Origin: Ectocarpus siliculosus | Taxonomy: Eukaryota > Sar > Phaeophyceae > Ectocarpales > Ectocarpaceae | DNA: 16,337 nucleotides | Reading direction: 5' to 3' | NCBI GenBank assembly: GCA_000310025.1 | Contig: FN649751.1 | Location: 4,116,797 to 4,133,133, forward strand | Shown: piece after piece, positions 1-10,000 of the stretch | Numbering within the stretch: the stretch's first letter is position 1 | Layout of the letters: each line of letters begins with the position of its first letter | Translations under genes and position numbers: made by a program | Notes under the pieces: generated by a model | Database searches by the model: none | What the model was told of the DNA's origin: nothing | What the model saw: only the letters and a program-made list of their open reading frames with translations

Positions 1-149
1 TTTGGTTTTCGGCCTTTTTGCCTCAAAATTTTTTTTTCCGCCTTTGGTCCGCGCCGGGCCCTTTTGTTTTCCCCCCCCCCCCGCCCCCCCCCCCCTCCCC
101 GCTGTCTCTCTGTCTCTGTCTCTCTGTTTCTTCTCTCTAACCTCTTCAG
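1..149 (+). other. 3' end of a POLA2 intron with long C and CT tracts
   Basis: The stretch before the first visible POLA2 exon is an intron end. It carries near-continuous C runs at 71-100, then CT-rich sequence from about 103 to 146 and the acceptor CTCTTCAG ending at 149. The start of the intron is outside the window. An open frame runs through it into the exon, but it is low-complexity Pro/Leu/Ser sequence and is not taken as coding. Confidence 0.7.
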
Positions 150-1079
150 GGCTGCCTGTGCGTGAATCCGGGTCAGCTGTCCAAGGGCACGGGCGGAGGG
201 ACCTACGCCGAGTTAGCCGTGCACCCCATGCCGCAGGAGACGTTAGCAAAGAAGCAGGAGGGTGAGCAATTCTGTAGCATCTCACACCTGAAGATGGAGG
301 GGGTTGTGTAGTAGCGCGTGCACGTGCCTCAGTTTCGCCTCTTTGGTTCTTTACGACCGTCCTGCGTGTCAATGCACGCGAATGTAGAAAACATACAGCA
401 CCCCCCGCCATCATGTTTTTCTCACCTTTGTGGCCATTCTGCCTGTAGTGTAGGAGCCCGCCTGTGTGTGTATGATGCGCTTTCCAGTCTGTTGGTCCTT
501 CTGTCCCTCACAAACCCAGACCGTTCACCTGGTGACCTCGCTTTTGCTTTTCCATGATTTTGGTGCAAAAAAATCGTCCTTTCCCCTCGCCCTCGCCACG
601 CCATACTCTGTCGTATTCCGCGATCGGCCCGACGTCTTTGTGCATCTTGTACGCATCACACGCCCCCGGCGGCAGCAGAGAACGTAGTTGCAGTTAATCA
701 AGTGTTGTTTCGGCACCCGCGGTCGTCGTCTTATTTGTGTCGTTTTGCGAGAAACATTTGCGCCCCCCCCCCCACGCCTCCCTCCGTCGCGCCGCAACCA
801 CCCCGCGCGTCACGCACACCCGACTCACGGGGTCCCAGATCACGAACCGTAGAAGAGGGCGTTTTCTGTTTTCAAAACCGCGCTGGAAAGGACGTCTTTT
901 CATTGGTCAGCCGGTTAGCGGGGTCGACGACAATAATAATATGAGACACAGACAGACACACACCTGACACGCGAATGATGCCGCTCACGTGACTCTGTGC
1001 AGAGCTGGCGGACAAGCCCGACGCTACGGTCGAGCACGACGTGGCTAAGCGCACGTGCGTGGAGATCAGGAGAATCTAG
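150..1079 (+). CDS. POLA2: DNA polymerase alpha-primase subunit B, C-terminal exons (5' partial)
   Basis: This is the non-catalytic B subunit that tethers DNA polymerase alpha to primase at replication origins in the nucleus. Two exons are seen: 150-261 and 1003-1079 (stop TAG 1077-1079), joined by an intron with GTGAGC donor at 262 and CAG acceptor ending at 1002. The split codon (G + AG = Glu) keeps the frame. The first exon opens GCLCVNPGQLSKG and continues GGGTYAEL; this matches the conserved C-terminal strand of POLA2/Pol12 proteins, where a CVCVNP...L(T/S)KG...GGT(F/Y) signature is followed by a short tail. The second exon ends RTCVEIRRI, like the short basic/hydrophobic end of POLA2 (human ends in VRI). 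The phosphoesterase-like core and N-terminal domain lie upstream of the window. Naming rests on the motif and the matching terminal length; the last exon alone would not be diagnostic. Confidence 0.85.
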
Positions 1080-2280
1080 TCGGCGAACGCCACGCGCGCG
1101 GCAGAGGACGACGGTTTAGAAGACGAAGAGATAAAGTGTTAATAGGACTATTTACTATTTACAACCTAAAACACTTGGGCACGAGGTGCACGGCAGGATT
1201 ATTATAGGTGCCGAGAGGGGGAGATTGACTGCTTCAGGAGATCACGGGGAACGTTTTTTCGTGGAAATATTTAAAATTGTACCGTAGAGTGATTCGTGAT
1301 CAGGGAGCGCGCAGCAGGCGGGGGAGCAGAGAGAGGGTAAAGGGGGGGAGGGAGGGAGGGAGAGAGTAAGAGAGTGAGAGAGAGGGAAAGAGGTCATGCT
1401 TCGCGACAACGCATCCACCAAAAAGCTAGGGAGGCGCCTTGTATGTTGCAACAGGAGAAAACAAGCAGCTCTTTCGTCATCCTAATGAATCGAGGTCTCC
1501 CAAGGGGAGCTCTTCCTTCATCTGGGAGACTCTGTAATTTCTTTGGACGATGTGGCGGAGGGGATGGGTTGATCCTTTGCGCCCTGTTTCCTCTTGGAAT
1601 CGTAGCTGCTCTCGCTTGTGGTTGGTGTTCGCTCCCGTTGTGTGTGTCTCTCAGCGTGAGCTACTCGATGGCAGCCTTGTACGCGAGTCGAGGCAGGGCA
1701 TGTACTGCTATCGCTGTAGTGATGCTATCCGTTCGGATACCGTATTCCGCTTGACGACATCAGCGTGTCGCGTTTCATGCTTACGCGTGGCTAACACCCC
1801 CCCGGCAATCAAGTCGACCGTGAAAGGGTTTTTAAGTTCACGCGTTGAGCATTCAGGGCATGATGAGATGTCACGCTACTTTTGGCCCCACTTTGGGGCG
1901 TTCTTTTTACCTACGCGGTGTGTTTTCGCGCCGGTGGTGTGTAGTGTCTGATGCTCGCAGGCCCGACGATGTGGACTTGAGTGTTAGTCTGCACGTCAGT
2001 TGTACAAGTTTCGGTGCGGTTTGGACGCACCAGCCTGGGTAACCCGGGAGGAACACCACCTCGAGGGTTTTTTTCTCTCCCCATCGTCGTTCGGCGCCGC
2101 TTGCGTGTTTTTCATCGCGAGAATGACCGAACGATTCAGTTGCCCCTTTCCCTCTCGCCGAAGGCAGTGAAATCGAAACAACGTGTGGTCGTTCCCAGGA
2201 ATTGATCAGTACCATTCTTTGGGCATAGTGGGAGAAATATTTTGCCGCTTCCCGGTGACTGCGCCGAAATTTCGAACTAA
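1080..2280 (+). other. POLA2 3' flank, probably 3' UTR plus intergenic
   Basis: No supportable gene is present. Open frames here are short, lack known motifs and look like chance. The plus strand is G/T-rich over much of the span (for example around 1550-1960), as expected of a long 3' UTR transcribed from the plus strand. A purine-rich GA block lies at about 1318-1392. No clear poly(A) signal could be chosen, so the transcript end is unknown. Confidence 0.5.
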
Positions 2281-3168
2281 AATGCCAACGTCAGCAAGTT
2301 CCGGGGATATCAACTGAACCACGAGGGGGAACGGTTCCACAGCAGGAGGGGTAGTCCATGCCTACAGCACACGTGTCAACAGTAAGTTGCCGAAATGTCG
2401 ATTCAACGAGCCCGGCCCCGGTGTCATGCTTACGCACTTCTATTATGCAAGGGGCCTTCTCTCGTTCAACCACAGCCTCCTTCCCGGACGCTGTTTTCCC
2501 CTCTACTCCTTCACCAAAACTGTGCAACGTTTCTTCTCTTCTCTGCCTCTGTCTGTCTCTCTTTCACTCACGCACACACTCTCTCTCTCCCATGACGCTA
2601 CTCTGTGATACTATTACTGTTTCACCATACTTTACACATACAAGTTCTGCTTCCTCCGTATCTATTTGCCTCCCTCACGATGTTCGTTCTCCTCTCTCCC
2701 TGTTTCTCTCTGTCTTTGTCTCTTGTTCTCCATCTACCCCTTCCCTCTCCACCCGCGTCCCGAACGCCAGTTGACGGGGTTGCTCGTCTCCTCATGCCGC
2801 TACTAAGTCCCCTTCTTGGGCAGGTCTTGCCATCGGGTTATGGTGTCAGTCCAATGCCCGTTCAGCCCGACCTCCACCGTTATCTGCCGCGTTGTTTGAG
2901 AAAGTACAACGATGTCAACACACGCAAGTTCGTGCCAATAGTAGAAATCCTACATGAGGCCATAGCTAAAACAAGGGCTGATCAACATGACACGATCAAG
3001 CCCATCACAGTTGTGCCGGTACTCGTGGAAGACCAACGAGAAACCGGCGTGTGCTTCTGAGAGTACCGTTGGGGACGTTGTGGCGGGATGCTTCAGACTA
3101 GACTAGAAACAGCACAAGCCGCACACGAAGTCGAAGTCCTTCACGAAAGCGTTAGCGTGGGCGGCGTT
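2281..3168 (-). other. 3' flank of the GT7 gene, pyrimidine-rich on the plus strand
   Basis: No gene is supported here. From about 2450 to 2760 the plus strand is almost pure C/T with scattered CTCTCT and CACACA runs, which is why long Ser/Leu/Pro open frames appear. As the GT7 gene ends on the minus strand at 3169, the part nearest it is probably its 3' UTR. A small extra 3' exon cannot be excluded. Confidence 0.45.
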
Positions 3169-3524
3169 TCAGGCATTCTCTCTCGTGTTGCTACCGCAAG
3201 CACCTCCGAGGTTGCAACTTTTCGTTTCACGAACCTTTTCAGTCCCTTTCCCCAAGCTGGTTCTCCCCAGCACCTTGTACTTGAGGTCGGCGAGCCCGTT
3301 CTGTCTCCAAGTGTTCGAATGCTCCTATTTGTTAAAAAAACACAAGTAGGTGAACGGCCGTGTTCAACCAGAGTTCATACCACGTATGACGAGGGGTGGG
3401 GGGGGGTCTGTGGGAGAGCTAGCGCGAAGCGTGAGGAACGGGGATGCGAAGGGCGGCAAAGGGGTGTCGTGCAACAAAGTTGGATTGTTCACACACCAAA
3501 TCAAAGGAGTAGCACGTTGGGGTC

Positions 3525-3563
<39 letters not shown>

Positions 3564-4157
3564 GCTCTCGTATGTCAGTTTCCTGAGCATTGTGCGCTTT
3601 CGCCATGTTCACCTCCGTCTCTTCATCATGTATATCGCTCTCTGCAGCCTGAATACTGTTAAGCCTTGTCCTGTACAGCAAATCAAGCTCACCTCCAGCG
3701 CTTCCTTCTTGACCTGGCACTTCCACTGCTCGTTCTGACGCAGCAGGTTTAGCTTGGTCGGCAGATCTAAGCCTTCCAAGTCTTTGAATTCCCCAACCTC
3801 TGCCTTTTGCGGCTCTAGTCTCGCCTTTTCGTGGACACGAACGGCGCAAGATCATGCAACACGATGCGATACGGTGTGATGCGCGCTGACACCGGCCGGG
3901 TTCGATAGGCTCGTCATGGTAAGTGCGTTTCGTAACGGCGAGCCCCCGTTCCTCTACCTTTTTCGGGTGGAATAGGGAAGAAGGTTGCTTTTTGAACATG
4001 CAAGGCAGTCACGACAGCTTGCGCTTCCCAACACACCAAAGCAGACGTTAACCACTGGGAAACACCCGGCGACTTGCTTGAATCTGGCAACCAACGAGGG
4101 TGGGGTGGTACGGTTGCTTCTATTGACAACTCTGCAGCTGGCAGTTGCTGTCTAAAA

Positions 4158-4196
<39 letters not shown>

Positions 4197-6172
4197 TGTG
4201 GCAGCAAAGAGAAGCACACTCTGCCACGCCTGTGCCTACGTTACCTCGGCGACTCTCTTTATTATCAACACAATTACTTGGGGCTAGGCTTTCCGCAAGA
4301 GATTCACACATGCAGATCAGAGAGTGCTACCGCCGTGCCACGCTGAAGTCTCGCGCAGTGTCGAGAGGTCTAGACTGGGCGCAACATACCTCTACGATGC
4401 GACTGTACATCTCATCGTCTTCGCCCCCCCAACCCCAAAAGGTGTTGGGAAAGCCGTTGATCGCCTCGAAGTCCTTCCGATTGAAGGCCACTACCCCCCC
4501 GAAATACCTGCGCATATTTTCGTTACATGGTCAAGGCGGCGGGTATTGGTTTTCGTTGCGGAGCGTTGGTCAGGCATAACCTCAAGTAAAAAGTAACGTT
4601 GGGAAGCACTACTGTTGTTCCGACTTCACAGCTTAGTTTCATTTGCGCTTCTGCAGCCAAACTGACACGGCGAAGACCCCTCGCTTTGCCTCCACGTGGG
4701 GGATAAAATATCTCCGTCACTGTCTCCCAATTCCAGGCCTACAGTGAACAAAGTACACGTACAAGCTAAATCAGCTCTTGCTCCATACAAGAAACATGCA
4801 GCTCACTTCGGGTTGTTGCTGTACTGCTTCCAGACCCTCGCCACGTGGACCGGTCTCTCCGGTACCGTAGCGTACCACCTGCTCTCTCCGAGGCGCAACG
4901 GGCAGCGGCAATGAAGGACGGCAGCAACCGCGCAACCGCCACAAACGGCATGACACCCTTTAGTCCAGGGCGGGCATGAGGGAAACAAGGTGCTGTACGT
5001 GCGAGAAGCACAGATATCGTTTCTGTGACGGGGGGTAGCCATTTCCACACGCATCCGTCACCCTCTCGTGCCCCCATGAAGCCTGCATCCCTTAGTTAAG
5101 CCTGGACGGGGCTCGTGGGGCGTCGACGACCGGGCAAGATCAGGAGACGGTTGCACACGGGGTGTTCTCTTCTGACACGTTCGCGGCATGAGAACGAGAG
5201 CAGCTCAAAATCGAAAAACACATGCACCGGCTGTAGTTGCTGGCCGGTCTTTCAGTGGTCGAACAATAACAATATTGAAGCGCGACTGACAACATGCGAA
5301 CCCTACCCGTCCGAGTGTTTCACCAAACGCTTTTCTTCAAAGCAGGTTTGTAGTCCATTCGTTCCGTTTTGCTCCCCAACCCCTCCCTCCCTCAAAACCT
5401 GTGTACGACCCAGGAGCCTACCTGGTTTCTGTTCAAATGCGAGGTCTCGTGAGGAGCGCTCTCTCAGCGCGGGCGAGCTCGCAACAATTAGCGTCAGCCC
5501 CCGTTGTGTGCATGTTTGTCTATCTGCCGGTTGCAGCGAATGTTGTTGGGACGTACACACACACGTCGTTACACCATCTAACGGGACCAAGAAGACCCTG
5601 CCGCGAAGCGCATCGTGACGGGTCTCTCTCCTTGCTTACCGCGCGAGCTCGTTCGAGGGCAGGAGGTCAACGTCGTGGAGCAGGAACACTTGAGCCCCTT
5701 CCTTTCGGGCCAGGTCGAACCCGATGTTGAGAAGCTTGCCGCGGTTGAACTTGAGGCCGTCGTCGGTCGACTGCTCCACCACGTACACGCGAAACTCCCC
5801 CCCCGCCCCTCCCACCGCCCTCTCCAGGAAGTCCTCCATGTAGGGCACGAACTGCTCCAGGTGAGCCGAGCGCCGTTGCGCGGGATCCAAGTCCCTGTAT
5901 GGAACTACCACGGCCACTTTCGTCTTGCCTCCGTCTTGAGGCGGCAGGGACGACGGCCCTTCTTGCCGTGATCGTTTTGCCGGGGGAGGCGAGAAGGATT
6001 CTAGGTCCTCCTCCTCGCCCTCTTGGCGAGAGGGAGGCGGCGGTGGCGGGGCAGTAGGAGCGAACCAGGTCGACTCGCCGGTCTGCGTGTCGAAGAAGTA
6101 GTCCCTCCCGAACTTGGAAGAGACGCACCTCACCCACCCGGGCGGGAGCTTCCTTCCGTCGTGGTATTGCAT
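3169..6172 (-). CDS. WW-domain beta-1,4-galactosyltransferase-like enzyme (family GT7)
   Basis: GT7 enzymes transfer Gal or GalNAc from a UDP-sugar in beta-1,4 linkage, usually in the Golgi lumen. Five exons on the minus strand: 6172-5640, 4878-4807, 4507-4390, 3824-3693 and 3324-3169. All introns are GT-AG, phases match throughout, and the product is 336 residues. Residues 9-39 form a WW domain (LPPGW, GRDYFFD, TGESTW, P39), followed by six prolines and an acidic/basic linker with a KRSR cluster at 66-69. The GT7 N-terminal domain starts near 83 (VAVVVPYRD) and has FNRGKLLNIG (142-151) and DVDLLP (167-172, nucleotide-sugar/metal site). The GT7 C-terminal domain has YFGGVVAF (203-210), INGFPN and WGWGGEDDE (226-234), and ends with NTWRQNGLADLKYKVL. 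An upstream mini-exon (6328-6314, encoding MLDWT; donor GTGAGT at 6313, acceptor ending at 6176) could extend the N-terminus in frame. Neither start gives a signal peptide or membrane anchor. The gene is head-to-head with UVSSA. Confidence 0.92.
3528..3561. repeat. (TC)17 dinucleotide repeat in the last GT7 intron
   Basis: Seventeen TC units on the plus strand, GA on the coding strand of the GT7 gene, in the middle of intron 3692-3325. Because the purine run is on the coding strand, it cannot serve as the pyrimidine tract of the downstream acceptor. Confidence 0.95.
4160..4195. repeat. (CAG)12 trinucleotide repeat in a GT7 intron
   Basis: Twelve uninterrupted CAG units on the plus strand (CTG on the GT7 coding strand). 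The tract lies inside the GT7 intron 4389-3825, so it is not translated in the gene model. Poly-Gln, poly-Ser and poly-Cys open frames through it are artefacts. Confidence 0.95.
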
Positions 6173-7062
6173 CAGCTGTATGCTGATACGGCCGTGTGTG
6201 CGTGCTCGTAGAAAGAGAGAAACAGCAGGGGTAAAGGTGTCGGCGTCGCTCTGTCCTCTCTGCCAGATGCCGCATCCGAAAAGAGGTTCTAAAATGGAAC
6301 CAAACCAACTCACAGTCCAGTCCAGCATCCAGCAGTCCAGCAGTCCAGCGTCCAGCGTCCACACGTCCAGCACCCTGCCCAGCACCAGCACCAGCGCGCG
6401 GTGCAGCACCTCACACCCCTACGGGACCCTCGTAAGAGATAGCAAGGAGAGCCGCGGCATCCTTCCCCCGTAAAGCCCTCCTCTTCCTCTCCTTCTTCTC
6501 CTTGTCTTTCCCTGTGTCTCTCTGGTTCTCCTCTGTCGCGCAGGGGATATACTGCGGGGCTTCACACTAAATAAAGCAGCTACACCATCAGGTGTGTTTG
6601 TGCCACCTCTGCAGACAAACGAAGCACAACCTAAATGACGAACAGGACCACCCCGACTTTGCACGTGTAGCACAAACATTTCTACGTAGCCATCGCAACC
6701 ACATAGAGGCAAGGACGTGCATGCCGTAGACATCTCGCGCAAAACATCCGCCGACACACGAGAGAAGTGGCACGGAAGGGCGGCAAATTTTGGCAAAATC
6801 GAGGTAACGTCGATGCTCACGACGTCCCTCACCCACCTCCGCACCTGCATCACGCACTGGATTATTTTCAATTCTATATTGTTTGCACTCCTCTGTCGCT
6901 ATACAAAAAGGGCTAACTCAGGAGGGGCTGGGCTGGAGTCGCCGCCCCCGCCCGCGCCGTCTCGTCGTCATCGGGCAGCAGGCAAAGCGTAACCTGCTCG
7001 CTGTTTTGCCTGCCGCCGCCGCGGCGGCACGCCGAGGGGGGGCTGTTCGGTTCGTCGCCCAC
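6173..7062. promoter_or_regulatory. Divergent promoter region between the GT7 and UVSSA genes
   Basis: The two start codons lie 890 bp apart and point away from each other, so both promoters and 5' UTRs must be here unless a distant non-coding exon exists. The span holds the GTCCAGC array (6313-6400), a CT-rich stretch (about 6475-6540) and a GC-rich segment just before the UVSSA ATG (about 6935-7045). No TATA box or other named element could be placed with confidence. Confidence 0.5.
6313..6400. repeat. Degenerate tandem array of GTCCAGC-type units
   Basis: About a dozen short units of the form GTCCAGC or ATCCAGC/CCAGCAC follow each other, with breaks such as GTCCACACGTCCAGC and an ACCAGC triplet tail. 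The array lies upstream of the GT7 start codon and overlaps the possible 5' mini-exon of that gene. It creates a Leu/Asp/Trp-rich open frame on the minus strand that has no ATG before 6328. Confidence 0.75.
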
Positions 7063-10000
7063 ATGGAAGGCAGGGGGCGCGGCAAGAGCAGGGGCGCCGC
7101 GGCGGGAGCAAGAAGCGGAGGCGCGAGAGCAGGGGCACGAGGGAGAGGAGGAGGGACGCGGGGGGGAAGAGGGGATAGAAGGGGGAAAGGAAAACGGCCG
7201 GCTCGGTCACCGTCGGGGCAGGAGTTGTCATCCTTTCCGTCAGCGAGCGGCGGCAGCGGCGATGGAGGAGGAGGAGGAGGAGGTGGGGCAGGCGGCGGCG
7301 CCGGCGGCGGCGACTCGTACGACACGCTCGGCAAGCTGGTGTCGAAAGCGACCAAGCCGACTCGCGAGACGGGGTACAAGCGCCTGGACGAGGTGATGCC
7401 GCGATTATAGCAGAAAGAAATGCGCGGTTGGAGTCGAGGAAGGATGGTGTACGCGAAGCCGCTTGTGTACGAGTTTGGTCCGAAAACGAAAAGGAACGTG
7501 GGGTGCTGCTGGATCGCGTACGTATCAACGACAACACACACATGCGTTTTACTTTAGAGCCAGAAAAACGGGTTTGCTCTGCGGTTCAACGTGCCGCGCC
7601 GACGTCTCCGTCGCTATGGACGTCGCGGAGGTGGTTGTCGCCTCTCATATTTTTTATTTGCCCTCCAGGACACGGTGCGGCGCATCAAGGGCATCGCTAG
7701 GAAGGACGAAGACTGCGCTGCCGGCGCGATCCGCTACCTCATGCAGAGGATGGCGGCCAAGTCTGCCGAGGTACGTCCTGGTATGCCGTTGGCATCATGA
7801 TGGCGGTTGGAAACAACGAGACGGTTTTCGGTCGTTCGGTGCTACATACTCTATTGTCACACGGCGGAAGTTCCTGTGGAACTGAAGGCGTGTCAAGTGA
7901 CGTGTATGGCGAAGTACAATGCGATATTGCGTTAAACTGCATGCCGCGGCGGTGCAGAGAATGATAAACAATGACAGATAAAAAAACGAAGCTACTTGTA
8001 CGTTTTGTCAGTTGTGGCTGGTATTTTGCAGCTTTGCGAGAGCGTGCATGTCACAAGATTTTTTACGGGGCAGTGTCATTTACTCCGTGGTACGAATCAA
8101 TTCCGCCATATTCCGATTTTGGCCACGGTGCACTGTGGAAAAAAACGGCCGAAATGATACTGATATGTATGCATGCGATTTGACGGTACACCCGCGATCT
8201 ACAGTGTTGTCGGGGGTTGGCCTCGGTAGGAGGTGGGGGTATTGTGCCAACCTGCGCTGTGCGTGGAGGCCGCCGGTGTGCACTCGCTCAATTCAGATTT
8301 TTTTCATTCATTCTGTTCCTTGCCTTTGTTCTGCTGGCTGGCACGCGTTTGTCTAGGTGCGGTTCATGGCCCTGTCCATCGTGGGGCTGCTGTTTCAGCG
8401 TTCGAGGGTGGTCCGTAAAGTCATAGTCGCCGATCTCAAGGTGAGTGCGTAGGTATGCGGCCCTCTTCTCTTGCGGATGGCGAGACGGCGACAGACTCTA
8501 TTACCACCACGGCGGTGATTAAGAGTGACCTACCTCACCTTGACCCGACAGAGACTGTCAGTGGCGAAACCAGGAGAAACGAAAACAGCAGGCAGAGGCA
8601 AGCGATGTCCAATCTGGTAACGATGAGCCCGTCAACGCGACCCCCTCCCGCCCTCGCGCCGCCGCTCCGTTTGTCTCCCTATGCTTGCCTCTATAACGTT
8701 TGACCTAACACCTACACGAGGCAGAACTTCATGAACCTAGCGGTCGGCCACGACGCGCGGCATCCGCTCCCCGGCCCGCCCGCCGCCGCAGTGGCCCTGC
8801 GCGAGAAGGCTCTGGCGCTCATGGAGGAGTGGAACGAGTCCCACGGCGACCTGTACAAGGGCCTTCGCGCGGCCTACCGGTTTCTGAGGGAGGGCAAGCG
8901 GATGAAGTTCCCGGAGCTGCAGGTCAGACAGACAGACGAGAAAGACAGACAGACAGACAGACAGACCGATGGAGCGAAATTATAGTGAGACGGACAGGCA
9001 AGAGAGTCGGGGGGGGGGCGACCGCTGAAAGAATCACGCAGGCGGAGGTGACGGTGTCTAGGCTCGACGTCGTTTGAATGGAGGCCTTGCCACACTTGAC
9101 ACCCCGCAGGCGCCGCTTGCTCGAATCGGGGGCCGCGTAGCTTGCGCGCTTTCCTGTGCGTGCGTGCTCGGGGCCTACATGTATCCTGCCACCAATCGCA
9201 CCATCGACCCTGTGGTTGATGACGTAACACCTCCCCCCTCCACCCGCTGGCCCCGTTGCCCTTTTTGCGCCCTCGAACCGAACAAAAGGCGCGGGCGGCG
9301 AGGGCGCGAGATGCCGCCGCCCGACGGGACAAACACGCGCGGCGTCTGCTGCAGGCCAAGTATTTGCAGGCGAAGGCCGAGATCACGGAGCAGGTATGCG
9401 TATGTGTATGTGTTGGCTGTGTCGACGTCGTCGTTGTTGTTGTTGTTGTTGTTGTTGTTGTTGAGCCGAGTTAAGGCGTGATTGCACGGGACGGAAGGGG
9501 ACGCTTGCCGCGGTCTCTGCCGCTCTGTTGATCTTAGTGTGGCAAGTGGTGTGCTAGGCCGCGTGTGTGTTACCTTGGCTTGTCTCCACGTGATGCGTGC
9601 GTGTTGTATCGATTCTTGCGGCGTTGCAGAATGTGCTGCCCCCACGCCACGACGCACCCGCCTCGCCCATTTCGTTCGTGACGAGTGGTTGTATCGTCGC
9701 TCGATCCTGCAACTACACACACCGTAGTTCGCATCGCCGATGGCGAAAGCAAGACTTCTTTTTCTTCCAATCCTTATCCTTCACTCACGAGAATCATCCC
9801 CATTTTCTTTTTCGTGCCGCATCAACGCTACCAGGCATCCGAAATACAGACGATAGTGCGAGAGATGGATGAGTGCTTCGCCATCCTCGTTCCAGCCGTC
9901 CCGGGAACCGACGCCGTTTCCACAGACCAGGACAACACAGACCAGGGCAACGGCGACAAGCCCCGGGGTGACCATTCGCTTTCGGAAGGCGGTGATCGTG

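Noticed and set aside
1374-1754. 126-codon plus-strand open frame with a hydrophobic stretch
   Set aside because: It starts in a GAGA repeat, has no known motif, lies in the POLA2 3' flank, and overlaps other frames of equal quality.
2358-3060. Long Ser/Leu/Pro plus-strand open frames
   Set aside because: They come from a C/T-only tract. The less repetitive tail (about 2860-3057) matched no family I know and lies antisense to the GT7 3' flank.
3914-4219. Minus-strand poly-Leu frame as a possible extra GT7 exon
   Set aside because: The leucines are the CTG repeat. The direct join of 4390 to 3824 keeps phase and gives the expected spacing, so no extra exon is needed.
4145-4579. Plus-strand frame with poly-Gln (and poly-Cys on the other strand)
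   Set aside because: The Gln run is the intronic CAG repeat, and the rest is antisense to the GT7 exon with WGWGGEDDE.
6170-6409. N-terminal GT7 extension starting at 6409 with a hydrophobic segment as a signal anchor
   Set aside because: It begins with GTG, not ATG. The segment is repeat-derived and interrupted by Asp residues; the only in-frame ATG upstream of 6172 is at 6328.
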